64,000 bases of DNA from Pseudomonadota bacterium. Its GTDB lineage: Bacteria > Pseudomonadota > Gammaproteobacteria > Steroidobacterales > JBCBZW01. Below are positions 8,694 through 18,257 of the stretch, piece after piece. The stretch's first letter is position 1. Every line of letters begins with the position of its first letter. Under the pieces are notes generated by a model. The model did not search any database and was not told where the DNA came from. It saw nothing but the letters and a program-made list of their open reading frames with translations. Made by a program: the position numbers and the translations under genes. Location: NCBI GenBank assembly GCA_039193195.1, contig JBCCWS010000022.1, positions 27,890 to 91,889 on the forward strand. Reading direction: 5' to 3'.

Positions 8694-9716
8694 TCACGCG
8701 CTCAGAGCCGCGAACACGCAGCGATCGACTGGCGTGACGGATACTCGTTCCCCCGGTGCCAGCGGCGGCGCATCGCGCATCCGCAGGACCTGTAGGCGAT
8801 CCTCGGAATTGGGCGCTTCCAAGTGCACGATCAGGGCGTCGTCCGAGCGCCGAATTTCAATCACTGTGGGTCCGTTCTGCGCGACCGCTAGGCGCAGATC
8901 CTGAGCGCGCACCACAATCTCCACCGAACCGTCCTCGAGGGTACGGTCGACCAGGCAGTCGCGCGACCAGCGACCGAACGGCGTGCTTAGGGCATCGTCC
9001 TGCAGGGTGCCGCGCAAGCGTTGAGCGCGGCCGAACATGGCGGCGACCTGGAGCGTCGCCGGCCGATCGTAGAGCTCGCCCGGGGTGCCCTGCTGACTGA
9101 CGCGGCCGCGCTCCAGAACCACCACTTTGTCCGCCACTGCCATGATCTCCTCGGGATCGTGCGTTACGAACAGGCCCACGGCGTTGCGCTCGCGGATCGT
9201 GCGCCGCGCATCTTCGCGCAGGCTGCGGCGCAGGGCGACGTCTAGATTGGCGTAGGGCTCATCGAACAGTAGCGCTCGGGGCGCACGGGCGAGTGCCCGC
9301 GCCAGACCGACCCGCTGGCGCTGGCCGCCGGACAGCGCGTGCGGGAGGCGATCGCCGAGGGCATCGAGCTGCACCTGGGCGAGCAGCGCGGACACCGTCG
9401 CCTCTCGTTGCGCTCGGGCGAGCCCGAAGCCGACGTTCTGCGCCACGCTCAGATGAGGGAACAGCGCCCCTTCCTGGAACACCAACCCGATCGGTCGCCC
9501 CTCCGGCGGCAGCGCCGCCGGCAGCGCTTGCCCATCCAGGGCGATCGAGCCGGCCTGGAGGCGCAACAGGCCCGCCGTGATTCGCAGCAGGGTAGTCTTA
9601 CCGCACCCGGACGTGCCGACCAGGCAGGTGAGTTCTCCCGCGGCGGCGCTAAAGCTGACGTCGGTGAGCGCCGCGAAGGCATCGAAATGATGAGAAACTT
9701 GATCGAAGGTGAGCAC
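8694..9716 (-). CDS. fbpC: Fe(3+) ABC transporter ATP-binding protein
   Basis: 340 residues from the GTG at 9716, the normal FbpC length. Visible motifs are Walker A GTSGCGKTT, the signature LSGGQRQRVGLARAL, Walker B LLFDEPYANLD and the H-loop VTHDPEE, followed by a TOBE-like C-terminal domain. The frame stays open into the divergent fbpB gene (to 9893) but that stretch is antisense to the first permease helices and is not a credible N-terminus. Only 21 bp separate the two divergent starts, so the promoters must overlap coding DNA. Confidence 0.92.
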   Translation of the reverse strand: MLTFDQVSHHFDAFAALTDVSFSAAAGELTCLVGTSGCGKTTLLRITAGLLRLQAGSIALDGQALPAALPPEGRPIGLVFQEGALFPHLSVAQNVGFGLARAQREATVSALLAQVQLDALGDRLPHALSGGQRQRVGLARALARAPRALLFDEPYANLDVALRRSLREDARRTIRERNAVGLFVTHDPEEIMAVADKVVVLERGRVSQQGTPGELYDRPATLQVAAMFGRAQRLRGTLQDDALSTPFGRWSRDCLVDRTLEDGSVEIVVRAQDLRLAVAQNGPTVIEIRRSDDALIVHLEAPNSEDRLQVLRMRDAPPLAPGERVSVTPVDRCVFAALSA

Positions 9717-9737
9717 AGGCGCCGCTAGCGGACCTCC

Positions 9738-11384
9738 ATGGATCGAATGACCGATCAGCCTACACGCAGCCCCAAGCGCGGATCCAGCGCCCTTTGGACC
9801 CTGCCACCGCTCCTCGTTGCGCTGGCGATCGCGGTGCCACTGCTCATCGTCCTTAGCGTGCTCCCCGCCCCCGCAGGCGAAGCTTGGCGACACCTGCGCG
9901 AGACCCTGCTCCTAGAATACATGGGCAGGTCACTGCAGCTGATGCTGCTAACGGGATCGTTCGCTCTGATCATCGCCGTGCCCTGCGCATGGTTCACGGG
10001 GGCCTGCCGCTTTCCCGGTAGCGCTACCTTGGGCTGGCTGTTGGTCTTGCCCCTCGCCGCGCCCGCCTACGTCGTGGCCTACGCCTACACGGACCTGCTG
10101 GACGTCTCAGGTCCGATTCAAGCGGCGCTGCGCCAAGCGCTGGAACTGTCGCCCCAAGCGCTCGTACTGCCACCAATTCGCAGTCTGCCGGGCGCGGCGC
10201 TGCTGCTCTCGCTCGTGCTCTACCCCTACGTCTACGTGCTGGCTCGCAATGCCTTCGCCACCCGCTCGGGGTTGCACTTCGAGGCGGCCCGGGTGCTGGG
10301 AGTGGGACCGCTGCTGGCGTTCTGGCGGGTGGCGCTGCCGGCGGCGCGGCCAGCCATCGCGGGCGGCCTCGCCTTGGTCCTGATGGAGACCCTCGCCGAC
10401 TTTGGCGTGGTCGAGTACTTCTCGGTGCCTACGCTAAGCACGGGGATCTACCGCACGTGGATCGGTTTGGGCGAGAAGGCCGCCGCGCTCAAGCTCGCCG
10501 CCCTCATGCTGCTGTTCGTGCTCTTGCTGGTAGGCCTCGAGGCAGCTGGCCGGCGCGGGCGCGCCGACCGCAGCGACCACTCCCGCGCTGCGTCGCTCGA
10601 GTTGCGAGGATGGCATCGATGGGTCGCCTTCGCCTGGTGTGCCGTGCCCGTCGCGTTCGGCTTCGCGCTGCCCGTGATGCTGCTTGCGTTCTACGCCATC
10701 GGCGCAGGCGATGCGGTGCTGGGGCGAGGCTTCGCCCGCTACCTGTGGAACAGCATTTCGATGGCGGGCGGTGCTGCCCTGCTCGCCACTGCCCTGGCCC
10801 TGCTCCTCGCCTACTCCATGCGGCTCGAGGGGCATCGCGCTAACCGGGCACTGATCCGCATCTCCACCCTAGGGTACGCGCTGCCCGGCGTGTTGCTCGC
10901 AGTGGCCTTGCTCGGCCCCGTGAGCGCCCTGGATCGCTGGCTCATCACCTGGTTGCCAGGGGCCCAGGGAGGCCGCGCGCTCGTGAGCGGCAGCGTGGCG
11001 GTGCTGCTCTACGCGTACGTGTGTCGCTTCCTCACGGTGGCTTATCAGTCAGTGGATGCCGGTTTGACCGCCATTTCCTCGGAACTCGACGCCGCAGCCC
11101 GCACCCTTGGCGCAAGCCCAGGCGGGGTCTTAAGGCGAGTGCACTTGCCGCTGCTGGCGCGTCCGCTCGCTGCTGGCATGCTGCTGGTGTTCGTCGACGT
11201 GATGCGCGAGCTGCCGGCGACGCTCCTGCTCCGTCCCTTCAACTTCGAGACCCTGGCCACGCGGGTGTACCGCCTCGCCAGCGACGAGCGCCTGGCCGAA
11301 GCCTCCACTGCAGCGCTGTGCATCGTGCTCATCGGGATCGTGCCGGTGCTGCTCATCAACCGGGCATCGCGCGGCCGCGCCTGA
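9738..11384 (+). CDS. fbpB: Fe(3+) ABC transporter fused permease
   Basis: 548 residues made of two successive six-helix permease units, each with a cytoplasmic EAA-type loop that contacts the ATPase (around EAARVLGVGPLLAFWRVALP in the first half and DAAARTLGASPGGVLRRVHLP in the second). This fusion is typical of FbpB/SfuB iron permeases. It is transcribed away from fbpC and fbpA, which is unusual because the three genes normally form one operon. The ATG at 9738 is used; an ATG at 9747 is also possible. Confidence 0.92.
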   Translation: MDRMTDQPTRSPKRGSSALWTLPPLLVALAIAVPLLIVLSVLPAPAGEAWRHLRETLLLEYMGRSLQLMLLTGSFALIIAVPCAWFTGACRFPGSATLGWLLVLPLAAPAYVVAYAYTDLLDVSGPIQAALRQALELSPQALVLPPIRSLPGAALLLSLVLYPYVYVLARNAFATRSGLHFEAARVLGVGPLLAFWRVALPAARPAIAGGLALVLMETLADFGVVEYFSVPTLSTGIYRTWIGLGEKAAALKLAALMLLFVLLLVGLEAAGRRGRADRSDHSRAASLELRGWHRWVAFAWCAVPVAFGFALPVMLLAFYAIGAGDAVLGRGFARYLWNSISMAGGAALLATALALLLAYSMRLEGHRANRALIRISTLGYALPGVLLAVALLGPVSALDRWLITWLPGAQGGRALVSGSVAVLLYAYVCRFLTVAYQSVDAGLTAISSELDAAARTLGASPGGVLRRVHLPLLARPLAAGMLLVFVDVMRELPATLLLRPFNFETLATRVYRLASDERLAEASTAALCIVLIGIVPVLLINRASRGRA

Positions 11385-11480
11385 CGCACCCGCCGCCCAT
11401 CGTCGCAGGGCAGATGCCGCGTTACCCCCTTGTCGAGGGGCGGGCCCAGCTTGCATCGCCACCTGCCCACCGCTATCGTC

Positions 11481-11499
11481 GCGAATGCTTCTCGTTTAG
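11481..11499 (+). promoter_or_regulatory. Weak Fur-box-like site
   Basis: The sequence GCGAATGCTTCTCGTTTAG matches the Fur consensus at about 12 of 19 positions and keeps the TTCTC centre seen in the other sites here. It lies 67 bp upstream of the choice-of-anchor B gene. This alone is weak evidence. Confidence 0.25.
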
Positions 11500-11565
11500 C
11501 GTGGGCGGGCGCTTCGCGGCGGCTCGGCGGCTCCCCCCATCGACCACCTGTTCGAGGTAACACTT

Positions 11566-13245
11566 ATGTCCCAGGGAACCTCTGCCCTGCCAACCCTCCG
11601 CGTCGTCTCAGCTGCGCTGCTGCTGAGCATCGGCACTCTCTTCGCGCCGAGCACCTTCGGCCACGGCGAGTCGGTAGCCCGCTTTGTCGCCCCCCAAGGG
11701 ATCGATGGCGGCGACTGCACCGACGCCGCTGCCCCCTGCAGATCGATCATGTACGCCATCGAGCGCGCGCAGAAGGGCGACAACGTGTTGCTAGCCAAGG
11801 GGACCTACACCTTCGACCCGAAGGAAGCCGTGCTTCTCGTGAGCGACGTGATCCCCGTGACCGGCGGCTACAGCACGCGCGACGGTTACCTAAATCGCAA
11901 CACCTCCAGCGCCCAGACCTTCGTGATCGGCCTGCCGGCGCGATATCGCGAACGCTTGGCTAAGCGTGGCATTACCCTCATCCAGGACCGCAAGGGATTG
12001 GCGATCGGCCACGATCGCTACGCAGCACAAATCAACGCCGTCGCGACCGCGCCAGCAACCATCTTCTGCGTGGGTGGCCTCGTGGGACCCTACCCGTGCG
12101 AGAACGTAAACCTCCTCGGCCTGCGCCCACTGTCCACCTTCAGCACCCTGCCGTCCGCCGCCAATGACATCTGGGGATTCGTTGATCTTAACAACGGCCG
12201 CGAGTACGCGCTGTTGGGGCTCAACAACGCGACGGCGATCGTCGATCTCGCGCGCCCCCGCCGCCCGCGAGAAGTTGGCAGCATCCCCGGGGAGAGCACC
12301 GTCTGGCGTGACATTAAGGTGCTGCAGTTCTTCGATCGCGACGAGGGCCGATGGAAGGGCTACGCGTACGTGGTCTCCGACTCGACCGACGATGGCCTAC
12401 AGATCATCGATCTAACGAACCTGCCCTTTAGCGTGTCCGTCGCGAATACTTACACGGAGTTTGCGAGCGCCCACAACATCTACATCAGCAACGTGGACTA
12501 CGCGACCGGCCGCGTGACGCCAGGCCGTACCCCCTACGCCTATATCCTCGGATCCAACCGCGACGGCGGCGCCTTCCGAATCCTCGATTTGAGCGATCCC
12601 CTCAACCCCGTTGAAGTGACCGCCCCGCCGGGGGGTACGCAGTACGTGCACGACGCCTCGAGCATCACCCTAGAGGGCGAACAGGCCGAGCGCTGCGGCA
12701 AGAGCCGCACGCTGTGCGAGATCTTCATCGACTTCAACGAGAGCACCGTGGACCTCTGGGATACCACGGACAAGGACCTCCCCGTGTTGATGAGCCAGAC
12801 GCCGTACGAGCTCAGCGCTTACACGCACTCGGGCTGGTGGTCTGAAGACGGCCGCTACGTCTACATCCAGGATGAGATCGACGAGCTGGTCTCCGGGATC
12901 AACACGACCCTTCGCATCCTGGACATCAACGATCCCTTCGCACCCACGCTAGCAGGCGAGTGGATCGGCCCCACGCCCGCGATCGACCACAACGGGTTCG
13001 TCAAGGGCGACCGCTACTACATGTCCAACTATCGGCGCGGTCTGACGATTCTCGACATCAGCAACCCCACGGAGCCCACCCAGGTCGGGTTCTTCGATAC
13101 TTATCCGGACAGCGACAGCGCCACCTTCAGCGGCGCCTGGGGGGTGTACCCCTACTTCCCGAGCGGCCGCATCATCGTGAGCGACATCGAGACGGGGCTG
13201 TTCATCTTCCAAGAAGCCACGCCCCAAGAAGAGGCGCAACGCTAA
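11566..13245 (+). CDS. Choice-of-anchor B family protein (LVIVD-repeat propeller)
   Basis: 559 residues with an N-terminal signal peptide (hydrophobic residues 12-32). The body has repeated LVIVD-type blades, seen as phrases such as LQIIDLTN, FRILDLSDPLNP, LRILDINDPFAP and LTILDISNPTEP. This repeat pattern defines the choice-of-anchor B group of secreted beta-propellers, whose function is unknown. The stretch VHDASSITLEGEQAERC followed by C-rich and HSGWWSEDGRYVY segments is typical of the group. No C-terminal sorting helix is present, so the anchor is not identified. A strong hairpin follows the gene. Confidence 0.85.
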   Translation: MSQGTSALPTLRVVSAALLLSIGTLFAPSTFGHGESVARFVAPQGIDGGDCTDAAAPCRSIMYAIERAQKGDNVLLAKGTYTFDPKEAVLLVSDVIPVTGGYSTRDGYLNRNTSSAQTFVIGLPARYRERLAKRGITLIQDRKGLAIGHDRYAAQINAVATAPATIFCVGGLVGPYPCENVNLLGLRPLSTFSTLPSAANDIWGFVDLNNGREYALLGLNNATAIVDLARPRRPREVGSIPGESTVWRDIKVLQFFDRDEGRWKGYAYVVSDSTDDGLQIIDLTNLPFSVSVANTYTEFASAHNIYISNVDYATGRVTPGRTPYAYILGSNRDGGAFRILDLSDPLNPVEVTAPPGGTQYVHDASSITLEGEQAERCGKSRTLCEIFIDFNESTVDLWDTTDKDLPVLMSQTPYELSAYTHSGWWSEDGRYVYIQDEIDELVSGINTTLRILDINDPFAPTLAGEWIGPTPAIDHNGFVKGDRYYMSNYRRGLTILDISNPTEPTQVGFFDTYPDSDSATFSGAWGVYPYFPSGRIIVSDIETGLFIFQEATPQEEAQR

Positions 13246-13262
13246 GCGGGCGCCGGGGGTTG

Positions 13263-13288
13263 CGGCGCTCCCAAAGGTAGGAGCGCCG
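13263..13288 (+). terminator. Terminator-like hairpin between convergent genes
   Basis: A 9-bp perfect stem (CGGCGCTCC / GGAGCGCCG) with an 8-nt loop lies 18 bp after the stop at 13245 and 29 bp before the convergent CBS gene end, so it could serve both strands. There is no long T-tract. Confidence 0.6.
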
Positions 13289-13316
13289 GGCAGAAACGGG
13301 GGCCGTCGCCGTCGCT

Positions 13317-13847
13317 CTAGCCGACGATCATCTGCTTTAGCTGCAGAGCCTCGAGCTCCAGCTCCTTGAGACGGAAATGGACGACGTCACCGATGGTGAC
13401 CATGCCGACCAACTCCCCACCCGTCACCACTGGCATGTGGCGGAAACGGCCTTCCGTCATGCGACGCAGCACGGTCATCAGGGGCTCGTCGGGGTCGCAG
13501 GTCTGCACCTTAGAGGTCATCACCTCTTCGACGCGCTGAGGCAAGGTCCGACCGGGCGTGACCGCGAGCTTACGCACGATGTCACGTTCGGAGAGAATGC
13601 CCGTGAGCTTGCCGTGCTCGTCCGTTACCACCAGGGCACCGATGCGCTTCTCGCTCAGGGCGTTCACCGCCTGGGCTAAGGTGTCTTGGGGCTGAATCGA
13701 GAAGATGTCCGAGCCCTTGGTGTCGAGGAGCTTCTGCACCGTAGAAGAGCTCACGGACATGTTGCTGCGCTGCGACTGGCTGACCGTGCGATGGTCTTTG
13801 TTCTTTTGCTTATCGGCGCGCGTCGGCGCCTGGTACGAGCTTGGCAT
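13317..13847 (-). CDS. CBS-domain-pair protein
   Basis: 176 residues from the ATG at 13847, which has GGGAAGG 5 nt upstream; an internal ATG at 13760 that would trim the hydrophilic leader is possible. Two consecutive CBS motifs are clear: residues IFSIQPQDTLAQAVN to GILSERDIVRKL, then VEEVMTSKVQTCDPDE to GMVTIGDVVHFRL. CBS pairs bind adenine nucleotides and act as cytoplasmic energy sensors. No catalytic domain is attached, so the partner is unknown. Confidence 0.88.
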   Translation of the reverse strand: MPSSYQAPTRADKQKNKDHRTVSQSQRSNMSVSSSTVQKLLDTKGSDIFSIQPQDTLAQAVNALSEKRIGALVVTDEHGKLTGILSERDIVRKLAVTPGRTLPQRVEEVMTSKVQTCDPDEPLMTVLRRMTEGRFRHMPVVTGGELVGMVTIGDVVHFRLKELELEALQLKQMIVG

Positions 13848-13934
13848 AAGCACCTTCCCTGCTGGCTTGACTGAGCAACGTTCCTAAGGACACTTGAGCT
13901 TAGTCGAAGAACGAGCCGCTAGGAAACACCCGCC

Positions 13935-14123
13935 TTGCACCTCACACCACTTAGCGCCACCACCCTGTTCGTACTCGCCTGCCTGGCGGGCTACCGGTAT
14001 CGCCGCACGTGGAAGCGCCGCGGACCGGCCTGGCAAACCTGGCTGTACGGCACCGTGGCCGCGCTTGCCCTGCTAGCCCTGGGCTTCGCTCCCCTGTCCG
14101 CGGCAGTGCCACCTGGCGGCTAG
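13935..14123 (+). CDS. Small two-helix membrane protein
   Basis: 62 residues from a TTG start with AGGAAA 9 nt upstream. Two hydrophobic helices flank a basic loop (RYRRTWKRRG), suggesting an inner-membrane hairpin with the loop in the cytoplasm. I recognise no family. It converges on nqrM with 13 bp between the stops. The clean basic-loop pattern supports a real gene, but its short length and TTG start leave doubt. Confidence 0.45.
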   Translation: MHLTPLSATTLFVLACLAGYRYRRTWKRRGPAWQTWLYGTVAALALLALGFAPLSAAVPPGG

Positions 14124-14136
14124 CGGCGATACTAAG

Positions 14137-14367
14137 TCAGTCGCGCGCCTGCTCGATGGCGCCGCGGGTGCGAGGGCAATTGAGCCGGTTCTTGAGCGGA
14201 CTGTTTGGGTCGATCTCGCGCTGACAAACCAGGCAGCGATCGGCCCCTGCCACGGCGTTCAAACCGCCGCAGCTGCCCTTGATCGTCCTGCCCGAGAAGA
14301 CCACACCGAGGGCCATGGCAAACACGACCAGGAGCAAGAGTAGGAAGGCGAGTATGAAGGTGCTCAT
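14137..14367 (-). CDS. nqrM: Na+-NQR maturation protein NqrM
   Basis: 76 residues: one N-terminal membrane helix followed by a Cys-containing tail with GSCGGL and CLVCQ, the pattern of NqrM (DUF539). NqrM is needed to insert the intramembrane iron centre of NqrD/NqrE. It is 12 bp downstream of apbE and divergent from nqrABCDEF, so all maturation factors for the complex are together. Confidence 0.92.
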   Translation of the reverse strand: MSTFILAFLLLLLVVFAMALGVVFSGRTIKGSCGGLNAVAGADRCLVCQREIDPNSPLKNRLNCPRTRGAIEQARD

Positions 14368-14379
14368 CGTCTGCGGAGC

Positions 14380-15528
14380 TCACTTAGCGTCGAGCTCAGC
14401 GAAGCGCTCGCTGACCTCGGTGATGAAGGTGTGTTGTGCTGCTGTGGGATCGCGGCTAACGAACAACGCGGCTAGGCCCCAGCGTTCGGCCACCGGCATG
14501 CCGCGCTCCAGCCCCAGGGCGAGCAGTGCCGTCGCCCAGGCATCCGCCAGGGTAGCCGACTCGGCGACCACGGTGACCGAAGCCGTCGTGTGCGTGACCG
14601 GCCGGCCGGTGGTGGCATCGATAATGTGCGAGTAACGCACGCCGTCCTCTTGGAAGTAATTGCGGTAGTCGCCCGAGGTGGCGAGGCCGACGTCGGTGGC
14701 ATCGACGACCTGGTGCACCGATCGCCGGCCCGCCTCCGGGCGCTCCACGCCGATCCGCCAAGCAGCACCCCGGACGTTCGTGCCCGAGGCGTAGATATCG
14801 CCACCGATCTCCACCATGAAGTCACGCCACCCCTGCTCGCGAAGGGCGCGCGCCACCGTGTCGATACCGTAGCCCTTGGCCAGGGCGGCCAGGTAGACGG
14901 AGGTCTCAGGTCGACGCTTTCTGAGCGTTGCCGGCGCCTCGGCACGCAGCTCCAGCCAATGCGCCTGCCCCACCGCTTGCAGGGCGCGATCGATGGCTTC
15001 GCTCGTCGGCACCGCGCGGGCGAGCGGCGCGCTGGCGCCAAAGCCCCATAGCTCGATCAGCGGCGCGACGGTGACATCGAACGACCCCAGGCTGCGCTCG
15101 TGCACCTCGCGAGCCACCTGCATCACCTCGCTGAGCGCCTTGGAGATCGCGACTGGCTCGGTGCTCGACAGCGCATTGAAGCGGGAAATCTCCGAGGTAT
15201 CGGACCAATTCGACAGCTGGGTGGTCACCGGCATGAGCGATTGCTCGACGAGCTCGCCCAAGGCGCTTGGGCTCGGTGCGTCATGGCGCTCGGCGACCAG
15301 CGCAATACTGTAGTAGGTGCCCATGGTCTCGCCGGAGACTTCGACCAAGGTCCGGTCTCTAGCACCGCCCAGAATGGGCCCCTCGCAGGCGGCTATCAGG
15401 GCGAGGGACGCGACCGCGGCGAGCGCCCGGACTGGATACGCGCGCCGTACGATTCGACCGGTGTCGCGACGTCTCGAGTCAAGCGCTGCAGGCCATCTTG
15501 ACGAGGTCCGCTGAGTCTCTTTTGGCAA
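14380..15528 (-). CDS. apbE: FAD:protein FMN transferase ApbE
   Basis: 382 residues. ApbE attaches FMN through a phosphoester to Thr in NqrB and NqrC, using FAD and Mg2+. Visible landmarks are the lipobox LIAAC, ETMGTYYSI, LSNWSDTSEISRFN, LAKGYGIDTVA, MVEIGGDIYASG and HIIDATTGRPV near the metal site. The only usable in-frame start is the TTG at 15528 (a stop lies just upstream), leaving an unusually long hydrophilic stretch of about 30 residues before the signal helix; a non-standard start cannot be excluded. It is divergent from nqrA across 171 bp. Confidence 0.9.
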   Translation of the reverse strand: MPKETQRTSSRWPAALDSRRRDTGRIVRRAYPVRALAAVASLALIAACEGPILGGARDRTLVEVSGETMGTYYSIALVAERHDAPSPSALGELVEQSLMPVTTQLSNWSDTSEISRFNALSSTEPVAISKALSEVMQVAREVHERSLGSFDVTVAPLIELWGFGASAPLARAVPTSEAIDRALQAVGQAHWLELRAEAPATLRKRRPETSVYLAALAKGYGIDTVARALREQGWRDFMVEIGGDIYASGTNVRGAAWRIGVERPEAGRRSVHQVVDATDVGLATSGDYRNYFQEDGVRYSHIIDATTGRPVTHTTASVTVVAESATLADAWATALLALGLERGMPVAERWGLAALFVSRDPTAAQHTFITEVSERFAELDAK

Positions 15529-15699
15529 TGTGGGTATTCAATGCAAACGTTTCGGCGGGCCGGCCGCCCGAGAGCGGCCGCGTCGGGCCGCACGGTGGAG
15601 CAAACTCATGTGCACCAAGTGCTTCCAGTTTAGCAGCGAGTTCGAAATAATTGTCGCCGCGCAATATCACCCCACTCCTCTTCCGTCGGTCAGGTTGGC

Positions 15700-17052
15700 T
15701 TGAAGCAGTTCATGTTAAGAAAGGGTCTGGACCTCCCGATCCTCGGCGCCCCCAGGGTCGACGCCATCGGCGAGGCGCCCCCCGTGCGGACCGTCGCCGT
15801 GCTCGGTGACGACTACCTCGGACTCAAACCCCGCGTCAGCGTGCAGGAGGGCGATCCGGTCGGTGCCGGCAGCGCGCTCTTTGCGCACAAAGACAACCCT
15901 GGCGCGATGATCACCTCGCCAGCGGCCGGTCACGTGCGCGCCATCAATCGCGGCGAGCGCCGTCGTTTGATCAGTATCGAGGTCGATCTGGACCCGAGCG
16001 CCGCCCCACCGGTCGACTTCAGCGATGTGGGCGACATCGATACGCGCCAGGGCCTCGCCGCACGCCTCGGGGCCGCCGGCCTCTGGACGTCCTTCCGCAC
16101 GCGCCCCTACTCCAAGGTGCCCGCGCTCGATGCGGTGCCGGCTGCCATCTTCGTCAACGCCATGGACAGCGAGCCCCTCGCGCCCGACCCAGCGCACACC
16201 CTGGCGCACGCCTCCGAGGCGTTTCGCACCGGGCTCACCGCAGTGAGCCGCCTTTGCGACGAAGACGGCAAGACCTACCTTTGCCAACCCCAGGGCGCGG
16301 ACATCGCCGACGATCTGGGCCCGGGCGTGGAAGCGGTGACCTTCAGCGGCCCGCATCCGGCGGGCTTGCCAGGCACGCATATCCACTTCTTGCACCCGCC
16401 CACGGCGGAGCGCCCCGTCTGGACCATCGGGTATCAGGACGTGATCGCCATCGGTCGGCTCCTGCAGTCAGGCCACCTCGACGGCGAGCGAGTAATCGCC
16501 CTCGCTGGCCCCCTATGCCGAGCGCCGCGGTTGCTACGTACCGTGATGGGCGCTTCCCTCATGGACCTCACCACGGGCGAGCTTCACGATGGCTCCGACG
16601 CACGCCTGATTTCAGGCTCCGTGCTGAGCGGCCGCGCAGGCGAGGGCCCCACGGCCTACCTCGGCCGCTACGCGCGCCAGGTCACGGTGATCGAGGAGGA
16701 CCGCGAGCAGATCCCCTTCGGCTGGATCCGCCCCATGGCCGACAAATTTGCGTTTCAACCGGTGTTGGGCTCGGCGCTCGCCAAGCGCGTCTTCGCCCTC
16801 ACCAGCAACTTGAATGGCGGGCGCCGCGCGATGGTGCCCACCGGCACCTTCGAGCAATTGATGCCCCAGGATTACCTCCCCACCCAACTGCTGCGTGCCC
16901 TGCTGGTAATGGACACAGATACGGCTCAGGCCCTAGGCGCCCTGGAACTCGACGAGGAAGATCTCGGCCTGGTCGGCTTCGCCTGCCCGGCCAAGTACGA
17001 GTACGGCCAGGCCCTGCGCGACTGCCTCAGCAAGATCGAGCGTGAGGGCTGA
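15700..17052 (+). CDS. nqrA: Na+-translocating NADH:quinone reductase subunit A
   Basis: 450 residues, the normal size. The N-terminus KGLDLPILG and the following [18 protein letters not shown] lipoyl-like block are diagnostic. NqrA is the peripheral cytoplasmic subunit at the quinone end of the complex. The start is TTG at 15700 (AGG 5 nt before) or ATG at 15712; the second matches other NqrA N-termini equally well. The stop overlaps the nqrB start by one base. Confidence 0.95.
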   Translation: MKQFMLRKGLDLPILGAPRVDAIGEAPPVRTVAVLGDDYLGLKPRVSVQEGDPVGAGSALFAHKDNPGAMITSPAAGHVRAINRGERRRLISIEVDLDPSAAPPVDFSDVGDIDTRQGLAARLGAAGLWTSFRTRPYSKVPALDAVPAAIFVNAMDSEPLAPDPAHTLAHASEAFRTGLTAVSRLCDEDGKTYLCQPQGADIADDLGPGVEAVTFSGPHPAGLPGTHIHFLHPPTAERPVWTIGYQDVIAIGRLLQSGHLDGERVIALAGPLCRAPRLLRTVMGASLMDLTTGELHDGSDARLISGSVLSGRAGEGPTAYLGRYARQVTVIEEDREQIPFGWIRPMADKFAFQPVLGSALAKRVFALTSNLNGGRRAMVPTGTFEQLMPQDYLPTQLLRALLVMDTDTAQALGALELDEEDLGLVGFACPAKYEYGQALRDCLSKIEREG

Positions 17053-18257
17053 TGGCCATGAAGCTCCGTGCCTTCTTCGATCGCATCGAGCCGCACTTCG
17101 AGCAGGGCGGCAAGTGGGAACGCTACTTCCCCCTGTACGAGATGATCGAGAGCATCCTGTACACGCCAAAGACAGTCACCACGGCCGCACCCCACGCGCG
17201 CTCCTACGTGGACATGAAGCGCATCATGACCTACGTAGTGCTGGCCACCTTACCCGCGCTGTTCGTGGGGCTGTACAACGTGGGCCTGCAGGCAAACGGC
17301 GCCATCGCCGACTACGGTGCCAGCGGTTGGCGCGCAGGGCTACTCGAGTGGCTCGGCATCGGCTTCGATCCGCGCAACCCGCTCGTCAACGTGCTGCACG
17401 GTCTGCTGTACTTCATTCCCATCTACCTCACGACGCTGATCGCCGGCGGCCTGTGGGAAGTGCTGTTTGCCACCGTGCGCAAGCACGAAGTGAACGAAGG
17501 CTTCATGGTCTCCTCTATGCTCTTTGCCCTTACGATGCCGGCGACCGTGCCCCTGTGGCAGGTGGCCCTCGGCATCTCCTTCGGGGTGGTGATCGGCAAG
17601 GAGGTGTTCGGCGGCACGGGCAAGAACTTCTTGAACCCCGCCCTCACCGGTCGCGCGTTTCTGTACTTCGCCTATCCCGCCCAGCTCTCGGGCGATTCGA
17701 TCTGGACCCCCGTCGACGGCTTCTCCGGCGCCACCGCCCTGGCCGTGTCCGCCTCGGACGGCGTCGACGCCCTCGCCGACCAGGGCATCACCTGGCTGGA
17801 CGCGTTCTTCGGCACGATCCAAGGCTGCATCGGCGAGACCTCGGCCCTCGCCTGCTTCATCGGCCTGGCATTCCTGCTGTTCACCAAGATCGCCAACTGG
17901 CGCCTGATCGTCGGCTGCCTGGCCGGCATGATCGGCTTCTCGACCCTGCTCAACCTGATCGGCTCGGACACCAACCCCATGTTCGCCATGCCCTGGCACT
18001 GGCACCTGGTGGTGGGTGGCTACGCCTTCGGCCTCGCCTTCATGGTGACCGAGCCCGTGTCTGCATCGCACACCAACCTCGGGCGCTATGTCTACGGCGC
18101 CCTGATCGGCTTCATGGTGGTGATGATCCGCGTCATCAATCCGGCCTTCCCGGAAGGCATGATGCTAGCGATATTGTTCGGTAACGTCTTCGCACCACTG
18201 ATCGATCACTTTGTGGTGCAGGCGAACATCGCCCGAAGGGCCAAACGACATGCCTGA
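17052..18257 (+). CDS. nqrB: Na+-translocating NADH:quinone reductase subunit B
   Basis: 401 residues with about ten membrane helices. The covalent FMN site is seen in [10 protein letters not shown], where the Thr of SGAT receives FMN from ApbE. NqrB also holds riboflavin and forms the Na+ channel. It overlaps nqrA by 1 bp and nqrC by 8 bp. Confidence 0.96.
   Translation: MAMKLRAFFDRIEPHFEQGGKWERYFPLYEMIESILYTPKTVTTAAPHARSYVDMKRIMTYVVLATLPALFVGLYNVGLQANGAIADYGASGWRAGLLEWLGIGFDPRNPLVNVLHGLLYFIPIYLTTLIAGGLWEVLFATVRKHEVNEGFMVSSMLFALTMPATVPLWQVALGISFGVVIGKEVFGGTGKNFLNPALTGRAFLYFAYPAQLSGDSIWTPVDGFSGATALAVSASDGVDALADQGITWLDAFFGTIQGCIGETSALACFIGLAFLLFTKIANWRLIVGCLAGMIGFSTLLNLIGSDTNPMFAMPWHWHLVVGGYAFGLAFMVTEPVSASHTNLGRYVYGALIGFMVVMIRVINPAFPEGMMLAILFGNVFAPLIDHFVVQANIARRAKRHA

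Noticed and set aside
9717..9893. Open frame extending fbpC upstream across the start of fbpB
   Set aside because: It is antisense to the first permease helices, adds about 59 residues unlike any FbpC, and the GTG at 9716 directly precedes the ABC domain.
17340..18071. 243-codon minus-strand frame antisense to nqrB
   Set aside because: Low-complexity shadow frame over a certain membrane-protein gene.
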